This document shows positions 1-8,479 of a stretch of 64,000 nucleotides of DNA, piece by piece (position 1 is the stretch's first letter; each line of letters begins with the position of its first letter). A model generated the notes under the pieces. That model saw only the letters and a program-made list of their open reading frames with translations, was not told the DNA's origin and did no database searches. Made by a program: the position numbers and the translations under genes. This DNA is from DMER64 sp964542305 (GTDB taxonomy: Bacteria > Bacteroidota > Bacteroidia > Bacteroidales > UBA932). Location of the stretch: assembly GCA_964542305.1 (NCBI GenBank), contig CAZITX010000001.1, positions 62,001 through 126,000 on the forward strand, written 5' to 3'.

Positions 1-1153
1 TTTTGCCAGTAAAAAGTTCACTATTGACTCCCGTGGCGTAAACAGGAACGGGAATTCCCGTATGAGATGAAGTTGTCCAGCCGATCCGGGCTTTGCGGTT
101 CATTTCTGAAACCATATTTCCGGAAGTGATATCGCCTGATTGGAGCAGAATGTCTTTTGATGCCTGCTGTTCATCCAGCTGATTAAAAAATACGTTGTAT
201 TGACTTTCCCAGCCCAGGGCCATTCCACCGGTTTCGTGGTCTGCAGTCACAACAATCAGTGTTTCTTCCGGATGCTTTTGGGCAAATTCAATAGCCACCT
301 GAACAGCCTTTTGCAGATCAAGAGTTTCCAGAATGGAAGTTTTTCCGTCATTGGAATGACATGCCCAGTCTATGCGTCCGCTTTCACTCATAAGAAAAAA
401 TCCTTTTTCGTTTTCCAGGAATTCTATGGCGGCTTGTACAATATCGGCATGAGTCATATCTCCTTCTTTGCGATCTATGGCGTAGGGCAATGCTCCCAGG
501 TAATCCCGCGTTTCATCCTGAAGCAAAACCAATTTATCGGTAGCTGACATTTCACGGAAATCATCCATGCCGTAAGCTATGGTGTAACCGGCTTGTTCAA
601 TCATATCTGTTACCGGGACCTGATCCCTTCTTCTGCCTTCAGGCAGGATAAAACCGCCGCCTCCAAAAAAATCAAAACCGGTTGCAGGCAATTGTGTGGC
701 AATAGTGTAATAATCATTTCTGGAAGCTGCATTGGCATAAAAAGCACCTGGAGTGGCATGATCCAGGGTAACCGTTGATGACACCCCGACTTTATACCCG
801 GCTTCTTTTATTTTATAGGTAATGGCTTTAAGGGCCACCGTATCCGAGTTCATACCCAACATGCCGTTTGTGGTTTTGGTTCCCGTAGCCAGCGCTGTCC
901 CTGCAGCAGAAGAGCATGTTATCCAGTTGCTTGCACTATAGGTGGTTATGGTCCCCAAAACAGGAAACTGTGAAAAATTCAAAGCTTGCGATCCTATTTC
1001 CCCGTTATTATTTGCCAGGTAGGCTTCGGCAGCTGCAACCTGGGCCAGGCCCATACCGTCCCCAATAAATAAAAAAACATATTTTGCCTGACGAGGAGCT
1101 TCCTGGCATCCTATCAGCACCGCAATGGCCAATAAGCCTAATAACCGTTTCAT
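1..1153 (-). CDS. Alkaline phosphatase (PhoA family), lipoprotein, 3' end outside the window
   Basis: Phosphate monoester hydrolase, probably anchored in the periplasm or on the surface. About 384 residues are visible and only the C-terminal end is missing. The N-terminus is a lipoprotein signal (hydrophobic stretch ending LIGC). Family marks in order are FIGDGMG (metal site), ITCSSAAGTALATG (nucleophile region, residues 78-91), a DHATPGAFYAN block, ESGRIDWACHSND, VTADHETGG and SHTGIPVPV (metal ligands). The usual Asp just before the nucleophilic Ser appears to be Cys80. The start is the ATG at 1153; no Shine-Dalgarno is seen. It lies downstream of the ExbD operon but is separated from it by a terminator hairpin. 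Confidence 0.9.
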   Translation of the reverse strand, partial: MKRLLGLLAIAVLIGCQEAPRQAKYVFLFIGDGMGLAQVAAAEAYLANNNGEIGSQALNFSQFPVLGTITTYSASNWITCSSAAGTALATGTKTTNGMLGMNSDTVALKAITYKIKEAGYKVGVSSTVTLDHATPGAFYANAASRNDYYTIATQLPATGFDFFGGGGFILPEGRRRDQVPVTDMIEQAGYTIAYGMDDFREMSATDKLVLLQDETRDYLGALPYAIDRKEGDMTHADIVQAAIEFLENEKGFFLMSESGRIDWACHSNDGKTSILETLDLQKAVQVAIEFAQKHPEETLIVVTADHETGGMALGWESQYNVFFNQLDEQQASKDILLQSGDITSGNMVSEMNRKARIGWTTSSHTGIPVPVYATGVNSELFTGK

Positions 1154-1185
1154 ATATAATAGATTTTTTAGTTGTCTGCAAAGGT

Positions 1186-1218
1186 AAAAAAAAAGCCGCA
1201 GTATGTACCGCGGCTTTT
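1186..1218 (-). terminator. Rho-independent terminator after the exbD operon
   Basis: An inverted repeat AAAAGCCGC (1191-1199) / GCGGCTTTT (1210-1218) lies just past the stop of the second exbD. Read on the minus strand, the stem is followed by a run of T (1186-1194). It separates the ExbB/ExbD operon from the alkaline phosphatase gene. Confidence 0.75.
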
Positions 1219-1236
1219 CCAATCAGTATATACGTA

Positions 1237-1716
1237 TCAGAAACTGTTGTTCTCAGCTTGCCGACGTGTAGAATACATAATCCTCAATGCAGAACAACGG
1301 CGGAGTTCCTGTTTTACATCCGTTACAATACCCATTCGAACGGTTTCATCAACCTTAAGCGCTACAGTCATAAACGGACGGTCTGCTTCCGACATGGACT
1401 CACGGGAGGCAGCTATAAAGTCACGTATGTCATCTATGGTACTGAAAGTATCATTCAGCTGTATACGAGCATCGGTGCCAAACTGACCCTGGTAAGCGGG
1501 TATGGGTGTACCAATGTTTATGTAACTTGCCAGATCCTTTCTGTCCAGTTTGGCAATCTCGGTTGCTTCCGGAAGCTTCACGCTGACAACACGTTCCGTT
1601 TGTCTAAAGCTGGTGGATATCATAAAGAAGAACAATAGCATGAAAACGATGTCAGGAAGTGAGGCCGTGTTCAGGGGTTTTAGTCCTTTATCGGTTTTTG
1701 ATTTGAATGTTGCCAT
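1237..1716 (-). CDS. exbD: ExbD/TolR family biopolymer transport protein (second copy)
   Basis: Inner-membrane protein with one N-terminal transmembrane helix (about residues 18-36) and a periplasmic domain. With ExbB it forms a proton-driven motor that energises TonB or a Tol-like system. The helix carries the conserved Asp in SLPDIVFMLLFFFMIS, the proton-path residue of the family. Its 159 residues are normal for Bacteroidota ExbD. It is the last gene of exbB / 4-TM / exbD / exbD and starts 12 bp after the preceding exbD. Two tandem ExbDs of different length suggest a hetero-oligomer, which is an inference. Confidence 0.9.
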   Translation of the reverse strand: MATFKSKTDKGLKPLNTASLPDIVFMLLFFFMISTSFRQTERVVSVKLPEATEIAKLDRKDLASYINIGTPIPAYQGQFGTDARIQLNDTFSTIDDIRDFIAASRESMSEADRPFMTVALKVDETVRMGIVTDVKQELRRCSALRIMYSTRRQAENNSF

Positions 1717-1728
1717 AATTATGTTCTC

Positions 1729-2310
1729 CTATCTTCTCCTTGTTGTTACTTCTCTGGGTTCCCTTTCAGACAGATTCATGGGAACAGCATCCCTTACAAT
1801 TCGTTGCTGATCTTCATCCAGGGAGTCGTATTTCTTTCCAAAATGTTGCATGGAAAACTCATCGCGCAGTTCATTAAATGCTTTTACCAGTTCATTTTGC
1901 ACATGGATATAAGCATCGTATGAAGTACCGCGGTCATTTTGAAGGGAAACAACAGCACGGGATACCATGACGGGACCAAAGCCTTCAATATCATTCTCAC
2001 GTTTTTCAGGCAGATCGGGAAGATTTGCCGGATTGGTAATGAATTCCTTGACCTTGTCTTTTAGCATGGTAATGTGCATCTCCTGTCCTCCTGCAAACAA
2101 GCGGTCATTTTTGTTGATTAGCACCACCATGATATTCCTCTTGTTGATCTGTTCAACTTCTGCCTGCTGATTCTCATCAGGCATTGGCGGAAGCCGGCGT
2201 TGAATACCGGTCTCAACATCCATAGTGGTTGTAACCAGGAAAAATATAAGCAGCAGGAAAGCGATGTCTGCCATTGAGCCTGCATTAATGTCACCTGCTG
2301 GTTTTGCCAT
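1729..2310 (-). CDS. exbD: ExbD/TolR family biopolymer transport protein (first copy)
   Basis: 193-residue ExbD with the transmembrane helix at about residues 14-32 (MADIAFLLLIFFLVTTT), including the conserved Asp, followed by a longer periplasmic domain than the neighbouring copy. The extra length is mostly a C-terminal charged stretch ending in Arg/Glu-rich sequence. It lies between the 4-TM protein and the second exbD, and is probably co-transcribed from exbB. Function is assigned by family: coupling proton flow through ExbB to outer-membrane transport such as SusC-type TonB-dependent import. Confidence 0.9.
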   Translation of the reverse strand: MAKPAGDINAGSMADIAFLLLIFFLVTTTMDVETGIQRRLPPMPDENQQAEVEQINKRNIMVVLINKNDRLFAGGQEMHITMLKDKVKEFITNPANLPDLPEKRENDIEGFGPVMVSRAVVSLQNDRGTSYDAYIHVQNELVKAFNELRDEFSMQHFGKKYDSLDEDQQRIVRDAVPMNLSEREPREVTTRRR

Positions 2311-2330
2311 AATAATTAAAGTTTACTAGA

Positions 2331-2756
2331 TTAGTTTTTCTTCAAGGCATTATAGACAGAACCACCAATAATGGAAATTGCTGCTATAGCTAACAGGAAG
2401 TATGTAAGGTACAAGGCCGTATCAGTTAATTTGACGGAAGGTCCTTCTTTTACGACTCCGGTTGCCAGGGTAATCGGGGAGCCGGGTGCGATAAGATACG
2501 CCCCTCCTATAAGTACGATGGCGATAACCAACATGATCAGCAGCGATTTCACTTTGACGGTACGTTGCCTGAAAGTAAGTATTGGCAACAGTATTATCAA
2601 AAGAATTGCCAGGCCGACCATGATGTATGCCCAATTCAGATAGGTGTATGTCCATGCATCCAGATTTGGTCCTTTCGTATTCATAAAATACAGAACGGTA
2701 AGAACAATACTGATTGCAAAGAGCACCCACAAAGTTATTTTTGAAACTTTCTTCAT
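2331..2756 (-). CDS. Small four-helix membrane protein of the exbB operon, function unknown
   Basis: 141 residues with four hydrophobic segments (about 8-26, 38-62, 70-91 and 113-135), so almost wholly an inner-membrane protein. I do not recognise a catalytic motif. It sits between exbB and the first exbD with short spacers (9 and 20 bp) in one direction, which suggests it is an accessory part of the Exb motor complex. From memory, a membrane protein in this position is common in Bacteroidota exb operons, but its role is not known to me. Confidence 0.75.
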   Translation of the reverse strand: MKKVSKITLWVLFAISIVLTVLYFMNTKGPNLDAWTYTYLNWAYIMVGLAILLIILLPILTFRQRTVKVKSLLIMLVIAIVLIGGAYLIAPGSPITLATGVVKEGPSVKLTDTALYLTYFLLAIAAISIIGGSVYNALKKN

Positions 2757-2765
2757 TGCAAAGTT

Positions 2766-3503
2766 TTATTTTTCGTATTTAACCAAAATGTCCATCAAAG
2801 AAATGGAGGCGTCTTCCATTTTGACAACGATGCTGTCAATTTTGGATACCAGATAGTTGTAGAACAATTGAAGGATAATGGCCACGATAAGACCTGTTAC
2901 GGTTGTGATAAGAGCAACCTTGATACCTCCGGCTACGATGTTGGGAGAAATGTCCCCTGCAGCTTCAATGGCGTCAAAAGCGCTGATCATCCCGATAACG
3001 GTTCCCATAAATCCCAACATAGGAGCGATGGCAATGAACAACTGAATCCAGGAAAGGTTTTTTTCCAACTGGCTCATTTGTACAGAACCGTAAGATGTAA
3101 TAGATTTTTCTACAACTTCCAATCCTTCATCGGCGCGGGAAAGTCCCTGGTAAAAAATACTGGCAACAGGACCGCGGGTGTTGCGACAAACATCCATAGC
3201 AGCAGCTACGCCGCCGTCTTTCATGGCTGCTTCCACTTTGTCCAGCAGTTTTCCTGTATTGGTTTCGGCCAGGGTAAGGTAAATAATACGTTCAATTGCA
3301 AGTGCAAGTCCGAAAATCAAACAGAGCAGTACCACGGACATAAAAGCAGGACCACCTTCAATGAATTTGGTCTTAAGCTGCTGGTGAATGGGTACTTCAA
3401 CCTGTTCCGTTTCACCTGTAGTGGTGGCTGTTTGTGCGACTGCGTACTGAGCAGAAATGGCTATGAATCCAAGGACTGCTAAAAATACGAAAAGTTTTTT
3501 CAT
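2766..3503 (-). CDS. exbB: ExbB/TolQ/MotA family proton-channel protein
   Basis: 245 residues. An N-terminal signal-like helix ending AVAQ is followed by three membrane helices (about residues 52-75, 155-180 and 195-220) around a cytoplasmic loop, the MotA/TolQ/ExbB layout. The segment with GFMGTVIGMISAF is the typical conserved core. With ExbD it converts the proton gradient into force for TonB. It is the first gene of a four-gene minus-strand operon. The start at 3503 gives the expected signal region; no Shine-Dalgarno is visible, as is usual in this phylum. Confidence 0.92.
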   Translation of the reverse strand: MKKLFVFLAVLGFIAISAQYAVAQTATTTGETEQVEVPIHQQLKTKFIEGGPAFMSVVLLCLIFGLALAIERIIYLTLAETNTGKLLDKVEAAMKDGGVAAAMDVCRNTRGPVASIFYQGLSRADEGLEVVEKSITSYGSVQMSQLEKNLSWIQLFIAIAPMLGFMGTVIGMISAFDAIEAAGDISPNIVAGGIKVALITTVTGLIVAIILQLFYNYLVSKIDSIVVKMEDASISLMDILVKYEK

Positions 3504-3562
3504 TTCTGTTGAATAATTAGAGTTAAGAATTTATAGTTATCAAACGTTTTCCAATAAAACAG

Positions 3563-3650
3563 CGGAGAAGGTGGGATTCGAACCCACGAAACCCTTTTGG
3601 AGTTTACGCACTTTCCAGGCGCGCGCCTTAGACCACTCGGCCACCTCTCC
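3563..3650 (-). tRNA. tRNA-Ser (anticodon GGA)
   Basis: 88 nt read on the minus strand. The acceptor stem GGAGAGG pairs with CTTCTCC, with discriminator G, a D-arm GTGGCCGAGTGGTCTAAGG, an anticodon loop CTGGAAA (anticodon GGA), a long variable arm as expected for class II tRNA-Ser, and a T-arm GTGGGTTCGAATCCCAC. The 3' CCA is not encoded. It lies between exbB and ansA, and no protein gene overlaps it credibly. Confidence 0.95.
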
Positions 3651-3677
3651 CTTATCAATACACATTAAAAAGCAGCG

Positions 3678-3710
3678 CAAGTTACTGAAAAAAGTTTTAT
3701 TCCAAACAAA
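3678..3710 (-). promoter_or_regulatory. Probable promoter of tRNA-Ser
   Basis: On the minus strand a TAACTTG (3684-3678), a one-base-short version of TAnnTTTG, is preceded at 18 or 22 bp by TTTG (3706-3703 or 3710-3707). This fits the Bacteroidota primary sigma pattern and would start RNA about 25-30 nt before the tRNA. Confidence 0.4.
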
Positions 3711-3714
3711 TGTA

Positions 3715-4746
3715 TTAAAATTCGCCATTTAAAGATTGTGAAAGAAGTTCTTTAACTTTTTTATTATCAAAAAATTGTCCTGTTAATAACATAATCTTGG
3801 TAATGGCAGCTTCAGTTGTCATGTCATATCCCGACAGAACACCTGCTTCCTTAAGCCTGATTCCGCATGCGTAAGTGTCCATGGATACACTCCCTGCCGG
3901 ACATTGGGTGATATTCACTATAATGATTCCCCGGGATACCGCTCCGGACAACAATTCCAGCAACCATTGAACGGATGGTGCGTTACCCTGACCGTATGTT
4001 TCCAGGATGACCACCCTGAGCCCGGCAATATTTAGTATGGTTTCGACCACTTTCTGTTCAATCCCCGGGAAAATCTTCAAAACAGCCACGTCGGTTCCCA
4101 ATTGTGTATGCACTTGCAGGGGGCGGCCCCAGGTCTCGGGATAACGTATGTATTTGCGGTTGTATTTGATGTGGATCCCTGCCTCGGCAAGAGCCGGATA
4201 ATTCGGAGAGCGAAAGGCTCTGAACTCCTCGGCATTGTATTTCATGGTCCGGTTTCCCCTGAATAATTGATCCTGGAAAAAGATGCACACTTCCGGAACC
4301 AGGGCATGATCCTGATGGTCCACGCCTGCGGCAATTTCCACTGCCGAAATGAAATTCTCTTTGCCGTCTGTCCGGGGTAGCCCGATAGGTAACTGACTTC
4401 CGGTGAAAATAACCGGTTTTTCCAGATTCTCCAGCATAAAACTAAGAGCCGAAGCGGAATAGCTCATGGTGTCAGTACCGTGCAGGATCACAAAACCGTT
4501 GTATTGGTCATATTTTTGACGAATCAACAGGGCCAGCCGTACCCAGAAATCGGGAAAAATATCAGATGAATCAATGACCGGGTTAAAAGAATAAGAATCT
4601 ATCCGGAAGCAAAATTTTTGCAGTTCAGGAACTTCTTCCAAAATATGTTCAAAACGGAACGGCACCAATTCTCCGGTAACCGGATGGGCTTTCATCCCAA
4701 TGGTACCTCCCGTATAAATGACTAAAATGGCGGCTTTGTTCATCAT
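3715..4746 (-). CDS. ansA: Type I L-asparaginase
   Basis: Hydrolyses L-asparagine to aspartate and ammonia. 343 residues, the usual size, with no signal peptide, so cytoplasmic type I. The two family threonine motifs are visible: YTGGTIGM near residue 12 and HGTDTMSYSASALSF near residue 90, plus the GLPRTDGKENFISA substrate loop and NITQCPAGSV. The start codon at 4746 overlaps the stop of tatD in an ATGA, so it is translationally coupled and is the last gene of the long minus-strand run. Confidence 0.93.
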   Translation of the reverse strand: MMNKAAILVIYTGGTIGMKAHPVTGELVPFRFEHILEEVPELQKFCFRIDSYSFNPVIDSSDIFPDFWVRLALLIRQKYDQYNGFVILHGTDTMSYSASALSFMLENLEKPVIFTGSQLPIGLPRTDGKENFISAVEIAAGVDHQDHALVPEVCIFFQDQLFRGNRTMKYNAEEFRAFRSPNYPALAEAGIHIKYNRKYIRYPETWGRPLQVHTQLGTDVAVLKIFPGIEQKVVETILNIAGLRVVILETYGQGNAPSVQWLLELLSGAVSRGIIIVNITQCPAGSVSMDTYACGIRLKEAGVLSGYDMTTEAAITKIMLLTGQFFDNKKVKELLSQSLNGEF

Positions 4747-5504
4747 TTTTCAAAAAACAAAGATAATGCATTTTGAGTAGTCTGACCAATTACTTTTTCT
4801 ATGCTGATGTCTTTTATTTGAGCAATTTTTCGGGCAATGAAAGTCAAATAGGCGCTTTCATTTCTTTTTCCCCGGTAGGGCGACGGAGTCAACCACGGAG
4901 CATCGGTTTCCAGTACAATTCTTTCCAGGTCGGTTTCCCTGACAATTTCTGCAAGACGTGCATTTTTAAAAGTAACAACTCCGCCGATACCCATATAAAA
5001 ATCTCCGCTCCGGCAAGCTTGTTCAAAAACTTCCCGGCTACCCGACCAGGCATGCAATACTCCACGGATAGCGGGAAAAGCACATTTTTTTAAAGATGCC
5101 AGCAATTCGGGGAAAGCAGAACGGGAATGAATGATAACCGGAAGGTCCAGATCCCTGGCCCATTCCAACTGCTGTTCAAAGGCAGTGATTTGTTCCCCTG
5201 CATATTCGTGTGACCAGTAAAAATCCAGCCCGATCTCTCCGATTGCCACAGAGCCGGACATCTTTGAATAAGCATGGCCGAGTTCCAGATCGTAATCCGC
5301 TCCGACTGAAGTGGGGTGGAGTCCAGAGGCTTTGTGACAAAATCCCGGATATCTTTCCAGGCATTCGTGCAGGGCCGTGTAGGTGCTTTTGTCTATGGCC
5401 GGAAGGATGCAATGCGTCACGCCGGCTTTTTTGGCCCTTTCAACCACCTGATCACGATCGGGATCAAAGGCACTGTCGTAGAGGTGTACGTGCGTATCGA
5501 TCAT
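4743..5504 (-). CDS. tatD: TatD family metal-dependent hydrolase/DNase
   Basis: TIM-barrel amidohydrolase-type nuclease, 253 residues from the chosen start. Visible metal-binding marks are MIDTHVHLYD at the N-terminus, IGEIGLDFYW (Glu ligand), IIHSRSAF, HAWSGS and LETDAPWLTP (catalytic Asp). An upstream in-frame start at 5606 would add 34 residues that lie inside dprA and look unlike the family, so the ATG at 5504, which overlaps the dprA stop as ATGA, is preferred. The family acts as 3'-5' exonuclease or D-aminoacyl-tRNA deacylase; the exact substrate here is not known. Confidence 0.9.
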   Translation of the reverse strand: MIDTHVHLYDSAFDPDRDQVVERAKKAGVTHCILPAIDKSTYTALHECLERYPGFCHKASGLHPTSVGADYDLELGHAYSKMSGSVAIGEIGLDFYWSHEYAGEQITAFEQQLEWARDLDLPVIIHSRSAFPELLASLKKCAFPAIRGVLHAWSGSREVFEQACRSGDFYMGIGGVVTFKNARLAEIVRETDLERIVLETDAPWLTPSPYRGKRNESAYLTFIARKIAQIKDISIEKVIGQTTQNALSLFFEK

Positions 5505-6619
5505 AGTATTATTCTGTATTCGTTGTTTTCCATACATTCTATAAGTCCTTTTACCTGAAGCTTTGTCAATGTGGCGGAAAGGACCGGGAACGGGATCTGC
5601 AGACATTCTGCCAGAGAATTCACGTCTCCTCCCTGCTTTTTGATCTGTGAATATACCAGCTTTTCCGAATTATCCAGTGTCGTGAAAAGATCTTGTTGCC
5701 AGGCTGTATTTTCATCCGGGGTTGTTTCCCATTGCATCATCCGGGCAATATCAGCGGCAGAATCCACCAGGGCTGCCTTGTTGTTTTTTATCAGATTGTT
5801 ACAACCTTTTGAACTAACATCGCCGGGCCTTCCCGGTACGGCCAGAACATCCCTGGAATAATCACAGGCAAGATGAGCAGTTATGAGAGCACCTCCGTCT
5901 TTTTTTGATTCAATAACCAGCGTGGCGTCAGACAATCCCGCAATGATGCGGTTGCGTTGCAGAAAATTATGCCGGTTTCCCGGTGTTTCTGAAGGGAATT
6001 CGGTTATCACAGCTCCCTGCCGGGTTATATTCCGGGCAATATTCAGATGGGAAGCCGGATAGATTTGATCAAGTCCTGCCGGCAATACCGCAATGGTGGT
6101 CAGGTTGTTCTCCATGGCTGCAAGGTGTGCCGTAATGTCAATTCCGAATGCCAGTCCACTTACTATTACCGGGTTAATACCCAAATTTTTCAATCCTCCA
6201 ATAAGATCTTTGCATACGGCTTTTCCATAGGATGTTGCCGATCTTGTTCCCACAACGGAAAGAAAGGGACCCCGGTTCAGATCGGCAGTTCCGGCGACAT
6301 ACAAAAGCAATGGAGCGTCACAACACTCGCGGAGCCGCAAGGGATATGACTGATCGTATAAAAAGACAAGCTTGATCTTCCGCTTTTCGATCCATTGCAA
6401 TTCCCTTTGAGCCATTTTTACAAGCTCAGGGTCTAGCATTTTTTCAGCTATGCTTCTGCGGAATCCTTTATGACGGACAAGTTCGGTGAGTGGCTGTCTG
6501 AAAACAACTGCGGCGCTGCCGTAATGGTCGTATAATCTTCTGGCTAATCCTCCTTCATACCTCATGCACAGGTTTAATGCGCATCTGCATATATCCTCTT
6601 CTTCACAGATCATCCCCAA
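5501..6619 (-). CDS. dprA: DNA-processing protein DprA
   Basis: Loads RecA on incoming single-stranded DNA during natural transformation, and may aid recombination generally. 372 residues in three parts: an N-terminal helical SAM-like region (1-80), a Rossmann core (about 95-295) with VVGTRSATSYGK and VSGLAFGIDITAH, and a C-terminal winged-helix domain (about 310-372). It starts 16 bp after the queA stop and overlaps tatD by 4 bp. Its presence does not by itself prove competence. Confidence 0.93.
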   Translation of the reverse strand: MGMICEEEDICRCALNLCMRYEGGLARRLYDHYGSAAVVFRQPLTELVRHKGFRRSIAEKMLDPELVKMAQRELQWIEKRKIKLVFLYDQSYPLRLRECCDAPLLLYVAGTADLNRGPFLSVVGTRSATSYGKAVCKDLIGGLKNLGINPVIVSGLAFGIDITAHLAAMENNLTTIAVLPAGLDQIYPASHLNIARNITRQGAVITEFPSETPGNRHNFLQRNRIIAGLSDATLVIESKKDGGALITAHLACDYSRDVLAVPGRPGDVSSKGCNNLIKNNKAALVDSAADIARMMQWETTPDENTAWQQDLFTTLDNSEKLVYSQIKKQGGDVNSLAECLQIPFPVLSATLTKLQVKGLIECMENNEYRIIL

Positions 6620-6635
6620 ATATAAAGGAAATGAA

Positions 6636-7685
6636 TTATATTATCAACATGGCATCTCCGTATGCTCCAAAACGGTAATTTTCCTTTACGGCTGTTTCGT
6701 ATGCATTCATAACGGTTTCATAACCTCCGAATGCGGCAACAAACATAAGCATGGTGGATTGGGGAAGCTGGAAATTTGAGATCAGGGCATCCGGAATACA
6801 GAAATCGTAAGGAGGAAAAATAAACTTATTCGTCCATCCTTCAAAAGCGGTAATTTCTCTTTTTGTGGTCACAGAAGTTTCAACCGCGCGCAAGACATCT
6901 ATTCCTGTGGCAAAAACGCGCCTTCCTTCTGCTTTCGCTTTATTTATGGTGTGAGCACTTTCTTCAGTGATGATTACAGGCTCCGAATCCATTTTGTGTT
7001 TGGAAAGATCTTCCACATCGACTGCCCTGAAATGTCCCATACCCATATGCAGGGTGATCTCCGTAGTTTTAACTCCTTTGATCTCCATGCGTTTTAACAA
7101 TTCCCTGCTGAAATGAAGTGCTCCGTCAGGCGCTGCGACTGCTCCTTCCACTTTCGCAAAAATGGACTGATATCGTTCTTCGTCAATGGGTTCCACATGT
7201 TTCCGGATCCATTTTGGAATGGGCATTTCTCCCAACCGGAACAAAGTAGATTTAAAATTCTCATACGTCCCGTCACAAAGAAAACGCAATGTCCTGCCGC
7301 GGGAAGTGGTATTATCGATCACCTCGGCAACAAGGGCATCGTTTTCTCCGAAATACAATTTATTTCCTATCCGAATTTTCCTGGCAGGGTCAACCAAAAC
7401 GTCCCATAAACGTTGGTCTTTGTTGAGTTCACGGAGCAGGAAAACTTCTATTTCAGCCCCCGTCTTTTCTTTATTTCCGTATAAACGGGCCGGAAAAACC
7501 CTGGTGTTGTTGAAGATTACCACATCCTTTTCATGCATCATATTGATGATGTCTTTGAAAACATGATGCTCGATTGCACCTGTTTTTTTGTGTAACACCA
7601 TCATGCGTGATTCGTCACGGTTTTTGGTGGGATGTACAGCAATAAGTTCCTGTGGAAGAGTGAAATTAAATTGTGAAAGCTTCAT
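6636..7685 (-). CDS. queA: S-adenosylmethionine:tRNA ribosyltransferase-isomerase
   Basis: Makes epoxyqueuosine in tRNA by moving the ribosyl part of AdoMet onto preQ1-tRNA. 349 residues, full length. The family N-terminus (MKLSQFNFTLPQELIA) is followed by NNTRVFPARLYG, the EGAVAAPDGALHFS core, and HMGMGHFRAVDVEDLSKHKM. It lies 58 bp downstream of truB in a tRNA-modification pair commonly found together in this phylum. The gap holds a near-perfect palindrome (7709-7721) and a possible promoter. Confidence 0.95.
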   Translation of the reverse strand: MKLSQFNFTLPQELIAVHPTKNRDESRMMVLHKKTGAIEHHVFKDIINMMHEKDVVIFNNTRVFPARLYGNKEKTGAEIEVFLLRELNKDQRLWDVLVDPARKIRIGNKLYFGENDALVAEVIDNTTSRGRTLRFLCDGTYENFKSTLFRLGEMPIPKWIRKHVEPIDEERYQSIFAKVEGAVAAPDGALHFSRELLKRMEIKGVKTTEITLHMGMGHFRAVDVEDLSKHKMDSEPVIITEESAHTINKAKAEGRRVFATGIDVLRAVETSVTTKREITAFEGWTNKFIFPPYDFCIPDALISNFQLPQSTMLMFVAAFGGYETVMNAYETAVKENYRFGAYGDAMLII

Positions 7686-7708
7686 ACGGTCGTATTAAAG
7701 TATAAACG

Positions 7709-7721
7709 ACGTATTATACGT
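7709..7721. promoter_or_regulatory. Palindrome ACGTA-TTA-TACGT upstream of queA
   Basis: A 13-bp dyad (five-base arms, three-base centre) lies 24 bp before the queA start, next to an A/T tract. It could be a binding site or part of a promoter for queA. I know no regulator for it and the function is unproven. Confidence 0.3.
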
Positions 7722-7743
7722 AAAAAAAATAAAAAAGTTTCAA

Positions 7744-8475
7744 TTAAGTGAAAATATTTTCAAATTCTTCTATGGTCAGGGCTTCTTCTGCCCGGAATAG
7801 TCCCGAACCTGAACGGCGTAAAGATACTAAATGGGCGCCACTGTCCAGGGCAAGTCCCAGATCACGGGCGAGTGCCCGGATGTACGTCCCTTTGCTGCAC
7901 GAAATACGTAAGGTTAAAAGTGGCGCGGTATAATCAAGAATTTCCAGGGCGTCTATCCGGATCAGATTTTTTTTCATATCCGGAGATTCCATACCCTGCC
8001 GGGCGTAGTCGTAAGCTCTTATTCCGTCAATGACTTTTGCAGAATAAACAGGAGGAACCTGTAACTGTTCTCCCGTAAAAGTTCTGAGTTTTTCTTCCAG
8101 ACCACTAAGGGTAATATGTTCCCACGGGTATGTTGCATCCTGTTCCTGCTCCAGATCAAAGGATGGGGTGGTTGCCCCAAACCGGATCCCGGCAATATAC
8201 TCTTTGTCCTGTGCCTGGAACGTATCGGAGATCCGGGTAGCTTTTCCGGCACAAATGAGCATCAGTCCTGTGGCAAGAGGGTCGAGTGTTCCTGTATGAC
8301 CAACCTTGATCTTCTTTACCTGGTAATAACGCTGTAGTCTGAATCGTATTTTTCTGACCACATCTGCCGATGTCCAAGTAAGTGGTTTGTCGATGCATAA
8401 AACCATTCCTTCCAGGGAAAGCATATCTGCTCCAGGCAGGGGCTCATTCAATGTATTTTTATTCAGTATCAGCAT
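7744..8475 (-). CDS. truB: tRNA pseudouridine(55) synthase
   Basis: Isomerises U55 to pseudouridine in the T-loop of tRNAs. 243 residues. The catalytic Asp lies in KVGHTGTLDPLATGLMLI; other family blocks are VLCIDKPLTWTSADVVRKIR near the N-terminus, VPPVYSAKVIDG, and CSKGTYIRALARDLG. No PUA domain follows, as in shorter TruB forms. The start at 8475 lies 4 bp after the rfbC stop; a later ATG (8424) would also keep the fold. Co-oriented with queA downstream. Confidence 0.94.
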   Translation of the reverse strand: MLILNKNTLNEPLPGADMLSLEGMVLCIDKPLTWTSADVVRKIRFRLQRYYQVKKIKVGHTGTLDPLATGLMLICAGKATRISDTFQAQDKEYIAGIRFGATTPSFDLEQEQDATYPWEHITLSGLEEKLRTFTGEQLQVPPVYSAKVIDGIRAYDYARQGMESPDMKKNLIRIDALEILDYTAPLLTLRISCSKGTYIRALARDLGLALDSGAHLVSLRRSGSGLFRAEEALTIEEFENIFT

Positions 8476-8479
8476 AATA

